DNA of 64,000 nucleotides from Enterobacter hormaechei subsp. xiangfangensis (GCF_001729785.1 NZ_CP017183.1:1-64000), one strand, 5' to 3'. Positions 44,416 through 55,947 are shown, counted from the first letter of the stretch. A program made the numbers and translations. The notes: a model not told the origin generated them from the letters alone.

Positions 44416-45606
44416 ATGACAGAACATATCCAGCCCACAACCAGACCGCAGACCAAAGAGGTGTCGCGCCCCAACTGGTCGGCGGTTTTCTCCGTGGCGT
44501 TCTGCGTCGCCTGCCTGATTACCGTTGAGTTTCTACCGGTGAGCCTGCTGACGCCGATGGCGCAGGATCTGGGCATTTCCGAGGGCGTGGCGGGGCAGTC
44601 CGTTACCGTCACCGCGTTTGTGGCGATGTTCGCCAGCCTGTTTATCACTCAGGCGATCGGCACCATCGACCGTCGCAAGGTGGTTATTCTGTTCAGCATG
44701 CTGCTGACGCTCTCCTGCCTGCTGGTCTCTTTCGCTGAAAGCTTCACCCTGCTGCTGCTCGGCCGTGCCTGCCTGGGGCTGGGATTAGGCGGCTTCTGGG
44801 CGATGTCCGCCTCGCTGACCATGCGCCTGGTGCCCGCGCGGACGGTGCCAAAAGCGCTTTCCGTTATCTTCGGTGCGGTCTCTATCGCGCTGGTGATTGC
44901 CGCGCCGCTGGGCAGCTTCCTCGGCGGGATTATTGGCTGGCGTAACGTCTTTAACGCGGCGGCAGTGATGGGCGTGCTGTGCATTATCTGGGTGTGGAAG
45001 GCGCTGCCGTCCCTGCCGGGTGAGGCGGCGCACCACAAACAGAACATGTTCGCGCTGCTGAAACGTCCGGGCGTGCTGGCGGGGATGACCGCCATCTTCA
45101 TGGCCTTTGCCGGGCAGTTTGCCTTCTTTACCTATATTCGCCCGGTGTATATGACCATGGCGGGCTTTGACGTGGACGGCCTGACGCTGGTGCTCCTGAG
45201 CTTCGGTATCGCCAGCTTTGTCGGCACCTCACTGTCGTCTCAGTTCCTGAAGCGCTCCCTGAAGGTGGCGCTGGCGGGTGCCCCGCTGGTGCTGGCGATC
45301 AGCGCCGCGGTGCTGGTGTTGTGGGGTAGCGATAAGTGGGTGGCTTCGGCGATCGCGATTATCTGGGGCTTTGCCTTTGCGCTGGTGCCGGTGGGCTGGT
45401 CGACGTGGATCACCCGCTCGCTTGCCGATCAGGCGGAAAAAGCCGGGTCGATTCAGGTAGCGGTGATCCAGCTGGCGAACACCTGCGGCGCGGCGGTGGG
45501 CGGCGTAGCGCTCGACCATCTGGGGCTGACGTCACCGCTGGTGATTTCCGGCACGCTGATGCTGCTGACGGCGCTGCTGGTGGCGGGGAAGGTTAAGGCG
45601 AAGTAG
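44416..45606 (+). CDS. nepI: Purine ribonucleoside efflux pump NepI
   Basis: NepI is an MFS (DHA1) proton antiporter that exports purine ribonucleosides such as inosine. The 396-aa protein equals the E. coli length and has 12 helices; [21 protein letters not shown] opens the first half and [23 protein letters not shown] lies near residues 325-350. The first ~15 residues differ from E. coli, but the ATG at 44416 follows AGGTGA. Confidence 0.94.
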   Translation: MTEHIQPTTRPQTKEVSRPNWSAVFSVAFCVACLITVEFLPVSLLTPMAQDLGISEGVAGQSVTVTAFVAMFASLFITQAIGTIDRRKVVILFSMLLTLSCLLVSFAESFTLLLLGRACLGLGLGGFWAMSASLTMRLVPARTVPKALSVIFGAVSIALVIAAPLGSFLGGIIGWRNVFNAAAVMGVLCIIWVWKALPSLPGEAAHHKQNMFALLKRPGVLAGMTAIFMAFAGQFAFFTYIRPVYMTMAGFDVDGLTLVLLSFGIASFVGTSLSSQFLKRSLKVALAGAPLVLAISAAVLVLWGSDKWVASAIAIIWGFAFALVPVGWSTWITRSLADQAEKAGSIQVAVIQLANTCGAAVGGVALDHLGLTSPLVISGTLMLLTALLVAGKVKAK

Positions 45607-45607
45607 T

Positions 45608-45650
45608 GCTTTTCTCCCTCTCCCGTGGGAGAGGGTTGGGGTGAGGGCAT
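45608..45650. repeat. REP-like inverted repeat (CCCTCTCCC family)
   Basis: CCCTCTCCC-GT-GGGAGAGGG followed by TTGGGGTGAGGGC, in the opposite orientation to the copy at 46619. The two copies flank yicL. Confidence 0.65.
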
Positions 45651-45654
45651 CAGG

Positions 45655-46560
45655 CTACGCCGATGCCTTAACCCTTCTGCGTGAATCCATCGAAATCAAC
45701 ACCACCGACGACACAATCAACAGCGTCCCCAGCCAGTCCGGCAGGGTGAATGCCACCCCCAGCAACACCACCGACAGCAGCGCGCTGCTCAGCGGTTCGG
45801 CGCAGCTCAGAATGCTCGCTTTCGGCCCGCCGATCATCTGTGCGCCTTTCAGATACAGGCTGAACGTCAGCGCGGTGCCAATCACCACCAGGTAGAAAAA
45901 CGCCAGCAGCAGGCCGCCGTCGATCACGAAGGTGGTGCCGCGTCCGGCGTAGAACGGCGTCAGCATTAATCCCGCAATCAACATACTCCAGCCGACAATC
46001 GGCAGCGTGCCGTAGCGGGCAATCAGCGTCGATGGATAGGTGGTGTAAAACGCCGCAGCAAACGCTGAGGCGATACCGAAGAACAGCGCGGCAGGCGAGA
46101 TGGAGAGCGACGTCGGGTCGCCGTGGGTGACCAGCAGGAAGGTACCCACAAGCGACGTGAAAATCGCGGATAAGACAAATATGCCGGGACGCGTTTTCCG
46201 CGCCAGCGCAAACCATGCCACGATAATGGTCGGCGACAGAAACTGGAGCACGGTGGCCGTCGCAGCGTTGGATTTTTCAATCGTCAGCAGGAAGGTGAGC
46301 TGCACGGTGAGCGCGCCAACCAGCGAGAAAAACAGCAGGCTGAGGGCGTCTTTGCGGTTTTTGATGACCGAGAAAATCTTGTCGCCGTGAACGAAGGAGA
46401 GCGTCAACAGGATCACGCCGGTAAACAGCAGACGAACCATGGTCAGGTAAGGCGAAGAAATGTGGCTTTTCTCCATGATGTACTGCGCGCAAACCCCGGA
46501 ACTGCCCCATAAAACGGCGGCGATCAGGACGTTGAGCATCCCTTTGCGTGTGGAACCCAT
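45655..46560 (-). CDS. yicL: YicL, EamA-family transporter
   Basis: The 301-aa inner-membrane protein has ten helices in two EamA halves and is highly similar to E. coli YicL ([27 protein letters not shown] at the start). The substrate is unknown. I chose the ATG at 46560, preceded by AGGGGAGAAC, over an in-frame start 24 codons upstream. It lies between two oppositely oriented REP-like repeats. Confidence 0.92.
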   Translation of the reverse strand: MGSTRKGMLNVLIAAVLWGSSGVCAQYIMEKSHISSPYLTMVRLLFTGVILLTLSFVHGDKIFSVIKNRKDALSLLFFSLVGALTVQLTFLLTIEKSNAATATVLQFLSPTIIVAWFALARKTRPGIFVLSAIFTSLVGTFLLVTHGDPTSLSISPAALFFGIASAFAAAFYTTYPSTLIARYGTLPIVGWSMLIAGLMLTPFYAGRGTTFVIDGGLLLAFFYLVVIGTALTFSLYLKGAQMIGGPKASILSCAEPLSSALLSVVLLGVAFTLPDWLGTLLIVSSVVLISMDSRRRVKASA

Positions 46561-46618
46561 GTTCTCCCCTGTTATGTTGTCGTTAATTCGGTCAACAGCA
46601 TAGCATGGTTGTGTGCGG

Positions 46619-46659
46619 CCTGATGCCCTCACCCCGGCCCTCTCCCACGGGGAGAGGGA
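46619..46659. repeat. REP-like inverted repeat (CCCTCTCCC family)
   Basis: GCCTGATGCCCTCACCCC followed by GGCCCTCTCCC-AC-GGGGAGAGGG; a third copy of the repeat also seen at 17355 and 45608. Confidence 0.65.
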
Positions 46660-46669
46660 GCGAACACTA

Positions 46670-46695
46670 AAAACGGCAACTTTCGTTGCCGTTTT
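46670..46695. terminator. Terminator after the beta-glucoside operon
   Basis: A perfect AAAACGGCAAC/GTTGCCGTTTT stem with a TTTC loop lies 10 bp beyond the porin stop. A- and T-tracts suit both directions; in position it ends the minus-strand operon. Confidence 0.85.
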
Positions 46696-46704
46696 GCTTT
46701 TACT

Positions 46705-48084
46705 TTAGAACCACGCCTCCCACATCGCGCCGACGTTGAAGTCGTCCAGCGTCTCATCTTTGGTGTTGTTCACGCGCGCGGTGCGTTCGTTATCCACCTT
46801 GCCGCCGGTCACGTAGAAGCGCAGCATCGGGCGGAACTCCGGCCCCATGGCGATAGACATGTTCTGCGACAGGGTCAGCTTCCAGCCCTTGTTGTCGCCG
46901 CCGTTGTCGTAATCCACGTGCTGCCAGCCCGCTTCCAGCCAGGTGGAGTGAACGTCGTTCCACCAGTGCATCGGGCGCACGATGGCATTGTAGTTCTTGC
47001 GGTTGTCGGTCTTATCGCGGCTATTGTCGTAATCGTGGAAGGCGAGGATGTACTCCACCTGCGTCGCCTGGGTGAATTTGTACAGCCCTTCGAAGCTGGC
47101 GTAGACCGTGGTCAGGTCTTCGGTTTTATTGAACACGCTGTTGTCCGAATTATCGGAGTAGCGGGCGATCACCTTGTTCACGCCGCTGTCGTTGGTGTGG
47201 CTCAGCACCACGCCGCCCTGCCAGGCGTTAAGACGCTCGTCGCTCTCTACCGCTTTTGAATCAAAGCCGTAGTTGGCGTACAGCTCCAGATCCAGCGGAC
47301 CGAGCTTCATGCCGTGGATTTTAGAGGTGGCCGCGTAGTTACCTTTGTCGCCCGTGCCGGACCCGCCGGTACAGGTGATGCGTGACGGGTTCGCTTCGTC
47401 TTCCATCACTTCCGGGCTACAGGATTCCACTGCCGCCACGGCAGCGACGTCAAACTGCACGCCGCCGATATCGAAGTTCTTCACCCCGGCGCCCTGACCG
47501 TCGTGGTTCATCCAGAAGTAATCGTTGATGCCCTGCTGCGGACGCTGGTGGAAGTCGCGACCCGCCCAGAAGTAGGCGTTCGGGTTGGAGGCCATAATGT
47601 TGGTCACGCCGGCGTAGGCTTTCTTGAGGTTAACTTCGTCGCCCCAGTGGTCGATCATCACGTTGATGTCCCAGATGGCGCCGTTTTCGCCCTTGAAGGC
47701 TTTAGAGAGCTGGAACTCGCCACCGTTGCCTTCGTTACCCAGACGACCAATGGCGGACGCGCCGTTGTAGGAGCCGTCCACCGCCACGTATTTCTGATCG
47801 GCAGCCTGGAAGTGCGCGCCGTAGCGGGCGTAGCCGGTAAATTTAACCCCGAACGGAATCGCCATATCCGGAGATTGCGCCGCGCTCTGCGGCTCGGTCA
47901 CCACGTCCGCTTTTTTCGCGACCGCCGCATCCATTTTAGCCTGACGCTCGGCCAGGGCTTTATCCACCGCTTTCGCCACAATGGCGTCGATTTGCTCCTG
48001 CGTGAATTCCTGAGCGAGGACGGAAATTGGGCAAAGCGCGGCGATAACCGCCATGGTTAATGGAAGTTTTTTAATCGTATTCAT
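46705..48084 (-). CDS. LamB/ScrY/BglH-type carbohydrate porin
   Basis: This 459-aa outer-membrane protein has a signal peptide (about 1-24, ending VLAQ), a charged periplasmic coiled-coil segment (about 28-62) as in ScrY and BglH, and a maltoporin-like 18-strand barrel, ending in the aromatic GAMWEAWF. It probably lets beta-glucosides cross the outer membrane. It is the last gene of the PTS operon, 138 bp after the IIA gene, so it could also have its own promoter. Confidence 0.88.
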   Translation of the reverse strand: MNTIKKLPLTMAVIAALCPISVLAQEFTQEQIDAIVAKAVDKALAERQAKMDAAVAKKADVVTEPQSAAQSPDMAIPFGVKFTGYARYGAHFQAADQKYVAVDGSYNGASAIGRLGNEGNGGEFQLSKAFKGENGAIWDINVMIDHWGDEVNLKKAYAGVTNIMASNPNAYFWAGRDFHQRPQQGINDYFWMNHDGQGAGVKNFDIGGVQFDVAAVAAVESCSPEVMEDEANPSRITCTGGSGTGDKGNYAATSKIHGMKLGPLDLELYANYGFDSKAVESDERLNAWQGGVVLSHTNDSGVNKVIARYSDNSDNSVFNKTEDLTTVYASFEGLYKFTQATQVEYILAFHDYDNSRDKTDNRKNYNAIVRPMHWWNDVHSTWLEAGWQHVDYDNGGDNKGWKLTLSQNMSIAMGPEFRPMLRFYVTGGKVDNERTARVNNTKDETLDDFNVGAMWEAWF

Positions 48085-48222
48085 GGTTATCTCAATATAG
48101 TTTAATTTTATTCAGACAATAACCATCCCGCTCCGATCTGACAGAATATGTCGCTATCATCAGAACAAGTGGATTTCTAGTTTTAGGTACAGAGGTATTA
48201 CATTAAATTATTTCGCCATAGA

Positions 48223-48525
48223 CTATCTCTGATATAAATGAATAATCTCTTCAGATAATTCACGCGCTAATAGCGAATTCATTAAATGATCCTGCGCGTG
48301 CACCATAATTAATGTCATCGGCTGGCGGGCTTCGCCCGCGTCCTGCTCAATCAGTTTGGTCTGCATCTTGTGCGCCTGGCGCGCGTAGCCGTCGGCTTCG
48401 CGCAGCAGGCTTTTGGCCTCGTCAAGGTTGCCCTGGCGCGCCGCGTGCAGGGCTTCAAAGCACAGGCTGCGGGACTGCCCGGCGTTGACGATAATTTCCA
48501 TTACGGCTTCTTCTAGTGCGATCAT
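48223..48525 (-). CDS. PTS lactose/cellobiose-family IIA component
   Basis: The 100-aa cytoplasmic protein takes a phosphate from HPr and passes it to the IIB component. The phosphorylated histidine is in MVHAQDHLM near residue 77. The helical pattern and length fit ChbA/CelC. It starts 5 bp after the GH1 stop, within the operon. Confidence 0.9.
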   Translation of the reverse strand: MIALEEAVMEIIVNAGQSRSLCFEALHAARQGNLDEAKSLLREADGYARQAHKMQTKLIEQDAGEARQPMTLIMVHAQDHLMNSLLARELSEEIIHLYQR

Positions 48526-48530
48526 TATCT

Positions 48531-49907
48531 TTACTCTTTATCAAAACTATTATTTAAGGCGGTGGCGGCAAACCACTCTCCGCTTTTTTTAATGGTGCGC
48601 TGCTGCGTCTCTACATCGAGCTGAATAAAACCGTAGCGGTTTTTATACGCATTACACCACGACCAGTTATCAATAAACGTCCACATATGGTAGCCAAGGC
48701 AATTGCAGCCTTCGCTAATACCTTTGTGCAGCCACGATAAATGCTCAGAAATAAAATCAATGCGGTATTGATCGTTAATCTGGCCGTTTTCAATAAAGCG
48801 CTGCTCATTTTCGACACCCATGCCGTTTTCCGAAATAAAGCAGCGGGGGTTGCCGTAATGGTCGCGCAGGTTAACCAGAATATCGTAAATACCCGGCGCG
48901 TAGATTTCCCAGCCGCGGTACGGATTCATCTTGCGGCCCGGCATCTCGTAATTATCAAAGAACCACTCCGGCATAAACGGCGCCTGCGGGTTCACCGCGC
49001 TGTCGCGACACTTCACGCGACGCGGCTGATAGTAGTTAATGCCGAGCAGGTCGATTTTCCCTTCCGCAATCAGGAAGCCGTCTTCCGGCTTGCAGGCGGG
49101 CAGCTGATCGTAAGATTTCAGCAATGCCACCAGGTCGGCCGGATACTCCCCGCGCAGCACCGGGTCGAGGAAGCTACGGTTAAACATTAAATCCGCAATG
49201 TGCGCTGCCTTCACGTCTGCCGGGTTCCGGGAGCGCGGGTAAGACGGCGTCAGGTTCAGCACGATGCCGATCTCACCCGCGTAGTGCCCGGCGCGGTAGG
49301 CCTGAACCGCCTTCGCATGGGCCAGCACCGTGTGATACGCCACGGTGGCCGCCCGACGAAAATCCACCACGTTCGGATAGTGGAAGTCGTACAGATAACC
49401 GCCTTCCACCGGAACAATCGGCTCGTTGAAGGTAAACCAGTGCAGCACGCGGTCCCCGAACAGCTCGAAGCATATCTGCGCATAGCGGGCGTAAGCGTCC
49501 ACTACGTCACGGTTTTCCCAGCCGCCAATTTCCTGCATCGCCATCGGCATGTCGAAATGGAACAGGGTGATAAACGGCGTGATGCCCTGTTCATTCAGCT
49601 CATCAATAACCTGATTGTAAAAATCGACCGCGTCCGGGTTCACTTCACCGATGCCGTCGGGGATCAGGCGCGCCCAGCTAATCGAGGTACGAAAGCTGTT
49701 GTGGTTCAGCTGTTTTAACAGCTGAATGTCCGTTTTCCAGTGCTGATAAAACGTGGAGGTGTGCTGCGGCCCCACGCCGTTGTGAAAACGGTTCGGCTCG
49801 CGGGCAAACCAGTAGTCCCACGTGGTTTCACCCTCTCGTGTCCCTTCCGTCTGGAGAGCGGAGCTTGCGCTGCCCCACCAGAAGTTATCGGGAAATGCGT
49901 ATTTCAT
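48531..49907 (-). CDS. 6-phospho-beta-glucosidase (GH1)
   Basis: The 458-aa cytoplasmic enzyme hydrolyses 6-phospho-beta-glucosides imported by the adjacent PTS. It has the GH1 N-terminal signature FPDNFWWGSASSALQTEG, the acid/base glutamate in TFNEP (near 172) and the nucleophile in ISENG (near 360). AGAGGAAGG precedes the start. It lies between the IIC and IIA genes. Confidence 0.93.
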   Translation of the reverse strand: MKYAFPDNFWWGSASSALQTEGTREGETTWDYWFAREPNRFHNGVGPQHTSTFYQHWKTDIQLLKQLNHNSFRTSISWARLIPDGIGEVNPDAVDFYNQVIDELNEQGITPFITLFHFDMPMAMQEIGGWENRDVVDAYARYAQICFELFGDRVLHWFTFNEPIVPVEGGYLYDFHYPNVVDFRRAATVAYHTVLAHAKAVQAYRAGHYAGEIGIVLNLTPSYPRSRNPADVKAAHIADLMFNRSFLDPVLRGEYPADLVALLKSYDQLPACKPEDGFLIAEGKIDLLGINYYQPRRVKCRDSAVNPQAPFMPEWFFDNYEMPGRKMNPYRGWEIYAPGIYDILVNLRDHYGNPRCFISENGMGVENEQRFIENGQINDQYRIDFISEHLSWLHKGISEGCNCLGYHMWTFIDNWSWCNAYKNRYGFIQLDVETQQRTIKKSGEWFAATALNNSFDKE

Positions 49908-49924
49908 GACCCTTCCTCTTTGAC

Positions 49925-51253
49925 TTAATTGCTTGTGGCTTCAGCGGCACCCACGGTTGCAGCCTGGGCTTTCTGCTCTTCGTTTTTAATCAGCGTACGC
50001 TCATAGGCGCGCAGGAACGGCAGGTACATCAGCGCCGACATCACCATGCAGACGAGGCACATCACCACCGGGCTCAGCGCCCAGTTCGCCGCCCACGAGG
50101 CGCCAATCGGCGCGGGCGTGGTCCACGGGGTCAACGAAACCACCTGAGCCAGCCAGCCGAGTTTAGTTGCGCCGTACGCCAGGCAGGCGTTGACCAGCGG
50201 AACGAACACGAACGGGATAAACAGCATCGGGTTCATGATGATCGGCGCGCCGAACAGAATCGGTTCGTTGATGTTAAAGAAGCTTGGCACAACGCCCATT
50301 TTGCCGATGGTGCGCAGATGGGTAACGCGGCTACGCAGCAGGAGGAACGCCAGCGGCAGGGTCGAGCCTACGCCGCCAATCAGCAGGTAGTGATCCCAGA
50401 AACCTTGCAGATAAACGTGCGGCAGCGCCGCGCCCGCCGCCAGTGCCGCCTGGTTTGCAGAGAGGTTCGCCATCCAGAACGGGTTCATGATGCCGGTGAC
50501 AATCAGCGACCCGTGGATACCCGCGAACCAGAAGATCTGGCACAGCAGCACGGAGAGCAGAATCGCGGGCAGGGAGTCAGACGCCGAGACCAGCGGCTCC
50601 AGCAGGTGCATGATCGCCTGCGGGATAATCATGCCGGTCTGCGCTTCAATGAACAGGTTCAGCGGGTGCAGCGTCCCGATCACCACCATCACCGGGATCA
50701 GGATCTCAAACGAACGCGCCACGCCGGTCGGCACCTCTTTCGGCAGGCGGATGGTGACGTTGTTCTGCTTCAGCCACGCGTACACGCGGGTGGAGTAGAT
50801 CGCGGTGATAAGCGCAGTGAAGATCCCCTGGCCGGAGAGATACTGGGTCGAAATTTTGCCATCGGCATAGGGTGCTGCGACCAGCAGGAAGGCCATAAAG
50901 GCCAGCAGGCCGGACATCACCGGATCGAGGTTAAACTGACGCCCCAGGCTCGCCCCAATCCCCACCGAGATGAAGAAGGTCATCACGCCCATGCTGAGGT
51001 TAAAGGGCAGCATCAGCTGTTCGCGGTAGGTCTCGGAGAAATCCAGCCAGCCGCGGGCGAAGCTGTTGGTGGTATCCGCCGAAAACGGCGGGAAGATAAA
51101 CACCAGCATAAACGAGCCGATGATCATAAACGGCAGCGCGGCGGTAAAGCCGTCGCGGATGGCAATCACATACTTTTGCTGACCCAGCTTCGCGGCCAGC
51201 GGGGTAATTGATTGCTCAATGACCGCGACCATAGATTGATATAACGAACTCAT
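49925..51253 (-). CDS. PTS cellobiose/lactose-family IIC permease
   Basis: This 442-aa inner-membrane permease has about ten helices. It has the lactose/cellobiose IIC features AIRDGFTAALPFMIIGSFML near residue 30, WFAGIHGSLIVTGIMNPFW near 245, and FNINEPILFGAPIIMNP near 325, which contains the conserved substrate-binding NEP. It forms the transporter with the separate IIB and IIA proteins. Confidence 0.93.
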   Translation of the reverse strand: MSSLYQSMVAVIEQSITPLAAKLGQQKYVIAIRDGFTAALPFMIIGSFMLVFIFPPFSADTTNSFARGWLDFSETYREQLMLPFNLSMGVMTFFISVGIGASLGRQFNLDPVMSGLLAFMAFLLVAAPYADGKISTQYLSGQGIFTALITAIYSTRVYAWLKQNNVTIRLPKEVPTGVARSFEILIPVMVVIGTLHPLNLFIEAQTGMIIPQAIMHLLEPLVSASDSLPAILLSVLLCQIFWFAGIHGSLIVTGIMNPFWMANLSANQAALAAGAALPHVYLQGFWDHYLLIGGVGSTLPLAFLLLRSRVTHLRTIGKMGVVPSFFNINEPILFGAPIIMNPMLFIPFVFVPLVNACLAYGATKLGWLAQVVSLTPWTTPAPIGASWAANWALSPVVMCLVCMVMSALMYLPFLRAYERTLIKNEEQKAQAATVGAAEATSN

Positions 51254-51264
51254 GTGAACACCTT

Positions 51265-51579
51265 TTAGTGTGCCGCTTCGATAAGCGACAGAGCATAGTC
51301 CAGTACTTTATCGCCACGCTGCATGCCGTAATCCATCATGTCGATGGGCTGCACCGGAATGCCTTGCGTCGCTGCCTTGTCTGAGAGTGTCTTTAACATG
51401 TATTTCACTTGCGGTCCGAGAAGCACCACCTGATAGTGCGGAAACTGCGTATCAAATTCGGATACGCCATACGCATCTATCTTCACGGGTAAGCCCCGTT
51501 CTTTTGCTACATCGATCATTTTGCTGACCAGCAGGCTGGTGGACATCCCGGCAGAGCAGCACAGCATAATCTTGAACAT
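51265..51579 (-). CDS. PTS cellobiose/lactose-family IIB component
   Basis: This 104-aa cytoplasmic protein transfers the phosphate to the incoming sugar. The phosphocysteine is in the P-loop CCSAGMSTSLL (residues 7-17); LLGPQVKYML is also typical of ChbB/CelA. I chose the ATG at 51579, with GAGGAT about 8 bases upstream. It is the first gene of the operon, divergent from the LacI gene. Confidence 0.92.
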   Translation of the reverse strand: MFKIMLCCSAGMSTSLLVSKMIDVAKERGLPVKIDAYGVSEFDTQFPHYQVVLLGPQVKYMLKTLSDKAATQGIPVQPIDMMDYGMQRGDKVLDYALSLIEAAH

Positions 51580-51634
51580 CGACAACCATCCTCAAAATGT
51601 AAAAAGTTATTGCGAGGATGATTGGACATGATAC

Positions 51635-51648
51635 GGAAACCGGTTTCC
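51635..51648 (-). promoter_or_regulatory. LacI-family operator, PTS side
   Basis: GGAAACCGGTTTCC is a perfect 14-bp palindrome of the LacI/GalR type, 56 bp upstream of the IIB start. Confidence 0.75.
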
Positions 51649-51753
51649 ATTTATAAAAGACAGAAGTGTGACAACCATCAAGATCCATTACTTATGAGGC
51701 TAATTAACCGGATGTGGGTCACATAATTTGGCTGTTTTGGCATCAAATTGAGT

Positions 51754-51774
51754 GGAAACGGAAAATCGGTTTCC
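51754..51774 (+). promoter_or_regulatory. LacI-family operator, regulator side
   Basis: GGAAAC (51754-51759) and GGAAAATCGGTTTCC (51760-51774) form a second, less perfect site with the same half-sites. It is about 120 bp from the first, so looping or autoregulation is possible. Confidence 0.55.
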
Positions 51775-51872
51775 ATGGAAAACGGAAACGGATATACTCC
51801 GTTCTGGCTATAATGTGAGCCGTAGCGGTGATGGAAATTACAGACGCCAGTTGCGTCTGACAGGGGAGAGAG

Positions 51873-52823
51873 ATGTCTACAATCAACGATGTATCGCGTC
51901 TGGCCGGGGTGTCCAAAGCCACGGTATCACGGGTGTTGAGCGGGTCGCGTGGCGTTAAAGAAGCCAGCCGCCAGGCTGTTCTGAAAGCGGTGGACGAGCT
52001 GAACTATCGTCCCAATGTGATCGCCCAGTCGCTGCTCAGCCAGTCGACGGGCTGCATTGGGGTGATTTGCGCGCAGGAAAACATTAACCAGACCACCGGT
52101 TACCTGTACGCGCTGGAAAAACACCTCAGCCAGCATCAAAAACATCTGCTGCTGCGTTTCGCACACACGAAAACAGAAGTGATGAACGCCCTTGAAGAAC
52201 TCTCCTGCGGCTTATGTGATGACATTCTGGTGATTGGCGCGCGTTTCCCGCTGGACGTGGACATGGACAACGTGATTCTGGTCGACTGTATGGAAGCCGA
52301 TAACGCCAACAGCATTCAGTTCGATCACGCGTTCGCGGCTGAAACGGCCTGCAACTATCTCACCAGCCAGGGGCGTCGCCAGATAGCGCTCATCCACCCG
52401 CACGGCAGCGGCTTTGCCGATCAGGTGCTGTTGGGTTACAAACATGCGCTGGAGAAAAACTTCCTGCCCTTTAATCGCAACCTCGTGTATATGGACGCAA
52501 CTTCATCGTCCGTTGCGCTTCAGGAATTACTCAACAACGCGTCCACGCTGAACTTCAACGCGCTGCTGGTGGCGGATGAGCAGGAAGCCCAGCGGGTGAT
52601 CCCGCAGTTACAGGCGTTTAATAAATCGGTACCGGAAGACATCATGGTCTTTAGCCTCGGCGGTTCGCTGCATCTGCCGGGTATCCCGGTGATCCCGGCC
52701 ATTGAGTATTCCATGGACGCCATGGCGGCGCGTATCGTGAGCTGGCTGACAGAGAAAACGCAGATGCTGGGGTCCTACGTGCTGCGCGGGGATTTAATTA
52801 TTCCAGATGTGCGGAAGCGTTAA
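51873..52823 (+). CDS. LacI-family repressor of the beta-glucoside operon
   Basis: The 316-aa protein has the N-terminal HTH TINDVSRLAGVSKATVSRVLSGSRGVKEASR (about 3-33), the hinge helix YRPNVIAQSLLSQSTGCIGV, and a periplasmic-binding-like effector domain. It diverges from the PTS operon, with two GGAAA...GGTTTCC operators between, so I infer that it represses it until the inducer appears. Closest in type to AscG/CasR-like regulators. Confidence 0.9.
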   Translation: MSTINDVSRLAGVSKATVSRVLSGSRGVKEASRQAVLKAVDELNYRPNVIAQSLLSQSTGCIGVICAQENINQTTGYLYALEKHLSQHQKHLLLRFAHTKTEVMNALEELSCGLCDDILVIGARFPLDVDMDNVILVDCMEADNANSIQFDHAFAAETACNYLTSQGRRQIALIHPHGSGFADQVLLGYKHALEKNFLPFNRNLVYMDATSSSVALQELLNNASTLNFNALLVADEQEAQRVIPQLQAFNKSVPEDIMVFSLGGSLHLPGIPVIPAIEYSMDAMAARIVSWLTEKTQMLGSYVLRGDLIIPDVRKR

Positions 52824-52836
52824 ACGTGTAATGTAG

Positions 52837-52862
52837 GCCGGGTAAGCGCAGCGCCACCCGGC
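52837..52862. repeat. REP element
   Basis: GCCGGGTAAGCGCAGCGCCACCCGGC, in the space between the convergent LacI gene and the next gene. Confidence 0.87.
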
Positions 52863-52871
52863 GCTCAACCC

Positions 52872-53168
52872 TCAGTAATCTTCCATACAATCCACCTGAC
52901 TTACTGCATCCCAGTAGGCGTCCAGGTTGTCACGCTTCACGGCGGTGATGGCGTTTTTGATCAGCAGCTGATTGGCCTCAGACGACAAAATCATCGCCTG
53001 CCAGGCTTTATCGCTCTGCTTTTTCTGCGGGGTACAGGTTTTCTTTACATCTTTCAGGACCTGCTGTTTTATCTGGGCCTCTTTCTCCGGAGCGCTCTTC
53101 TCCTGCGCGTGAACAAACGCAGCGAAAATCAGGCAAACGAGCAGGCAAACCAGGTGTGCAGATTTCAT
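52872..53168 (-). CDS. Small secreted protein, possibly YicS
   Basis: The 98-aa protein has a signal peptide (about 1-21, cleaved near VHA-Q), then a charged helical domain with two cysteines (CTPQKK and VDCMEDY) that could form a disulphide in the periplasm. The start at 53168 follows GGAGG. Its place between nepI and nlpA and its length agree with E. coli YicS, but I could not confirm the sequence match from memory. Function unknown. Confidence 0.75.
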   Translation of the reverse strand: MKSAHLVCLLVCLIFAAFVHAQEKSAPEKEAQIKQQVLKDVKKTCTPQKKQSDKAWQAMILSSEANQLLIKNAITAVKRDNLDAYWDAVSQVDCMEDY

Positions 53169-53305
53169 CGAAACCTCCGGTAAAGTCACAGGCTTTCTCT
53201 GAAATGTAGGGTTACTTTCAGCGCCGTGACCCCGGTCAAAAGTATGAATTTTCCCTGCTATGCAGTTGTGCGATAGTTAAACTGCACAAAAACAAGGAGA
53301 ACGCT

Positions 53306-53725
53306 ATGCATCTGATCACGACGGAGAACGTCACACCACAGGAAAAAGAAGAATTATTAACGGGGCTAAGAGCCTATAACGCGCAGTATTTAGATCTGGG
53401 GACGTTTAGTGGCGATATTGGCGTATATATGCGAGACGACAATGGCGTCATGCTGGGCGGGTTAATCGGCGTACGGAAAGGCGACTGGCTGAACATCGAC
53501 TATCTGTGGGTCAGCGACAGCGTGCGGGGAACGGGCGTGGGAAGCCAGCTTATCAAAACGGCTGAAGAGGAGGCCCGTCGCAAAGGCTGTCGTCACGCGC
53601 TGGTGGATACGGTCAGCTTCCAGGCGCGTCCGTTCTATGAAAAACAGGGTTATCAGGTGCAGATGTCCTTGCAGGATTACCCTTATCAGGGAATGCAGAG
53701 ACACTATCTGTCCAAAAATCTTTAA
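53306..53725 (+). CDS. GNAT-family N-acetyltransferase
   Basis: The 139-aa protein has a GNAT domain: acetyl-CoA motif [19 protein letters not shown] (about 75-93) and the C-terminal FYEKQGYQV. The substrate is unknown. AAGGAGAACGCT precedes the start. Its stop overlaps the convergent TetR gene by 4 bp. Confidence 0.87.
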   Translation: MHLITTENVTPQEKEELLTGLRAYNAQYLDLGTFSGDIGVYMRDDNGVMLGGLIGVRKGDWLNIDYLWVSDSVRGTGVGSQLIKTAEEEARRKGCRHALVDTVSFQARPFYEKQGYQVQMSLQDYPYQGMQRHYLSKNL

Positions 53726-54369
53726 CCGCCGATCCCGGTGCCTATCACGGCTAACACGTGGCGCACCACGATCTCCGGCGAGAGGGCGCTAAGCCTCTCG
53801 TCATTGCGCATGCGGGAGAACGGCACCAGCACCAGGCTCAGCAGCGTAGTGAACAGCAGTTCGGGGGCCAGCGCCGGATTCAGCTTTCCTTCCTGCTGCC
53901 AGCCTTTGATGGTTGCCAGCGTGGTGTGATATTTCTCATCGCCAAAGCGTGCCTGCAAATGGGTGCGCAGTACCGGCATCTCGCCAATCACCTCCTGCAT
54001 CCACAGCGGGGCAAACCAGCGATACTTTTCAGCCAGTTCGGCCAGCACCCTGACCATTTCCGTCAGGGCATCCACCGGCGAATCCCGGTTGTCGGCGAAA
54101 ATCGCCCCGATCCGCTCGCGTAACGGCAGGAAGCGCTCCTCAATCATCGCATCCAGCAACTGTTCTCTGGAGTTGAAGTAGTAGTGCAGCATGGCGGGCG
54201 TCACGCCTGCTTCGCGGGCAATAGCGTTCAACGACGTATTGGCGATCCCCTGGCGGGAAAAGAGATTCAGGGCGATATCCAGCAGCTGTTCACGGCTGGC
54301 GGTAACGCGCTTGCCGCCGCGTGGCCGACCGGGGCGGCGGGGTTCAGAATTGTCCTTTTGTGCTGACAT
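53722..54369 (-). CDS. TetR-family repressor
   Basis: This 215-aa protein has a basic N-terminal arm ([12 protein letters not shown]), the TetR HTH (about 24-70: [37 protein letters not shown]) and a C-terminal ligand-binding helical domain. It is divergent from a DHA2 efflux pump 93 bp away, so it presumably represses that pump and itself. I chose the ATG at 54369. Confidence 0.9.
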   Translation of the reverse strand: MSAQKDNSEPRRPGRPRGGKRVTASREQLLDIALNLFSRQGIANTSLNAIAREAGVTPAMLHYYFNSREQLLDAMIEERFLPLRERIGAIFADNRDSPVDALTEMVRVLAELAEKYRWFAPLWMQEVIGEMPVLRTHLQARFGDEKYHTTLATIKGWQQEGKLNPALAPELLFTTLLSLVLVPFSRMRNDERLSALSPEIVVRHVLAVIGTGIGG

Positions 54370-54410
54370 GGTCACCGTATCTCTTGATCTTATTCATCAC
54401 TTCCACAAAT

Positions 54411-54428
54411 ATTAATTATACGATTAAT
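54411..54428. promoter_or_regulatory. Candidate TetR operator
   Basis: ATTAAT-N6-ATTAAT is a symmetric 18-bp site in the short space between the TetR and efflux genes. The half-site is simple and AT-rich, so this is only a candidate. Confidence 0.4.
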
Positions 54429-54441
54429 TAATTTCAAGTGA

Positions 54442-55947
<1,506 letters not shown>

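Noticed and set aside
50318-51211. A 297-codon open frame antisense to the PTS IIC gene
   Set aside because: The product is rich in Arg, Gln and His, as expected from the reverse of a membrane protein gene, and there is no start signal.
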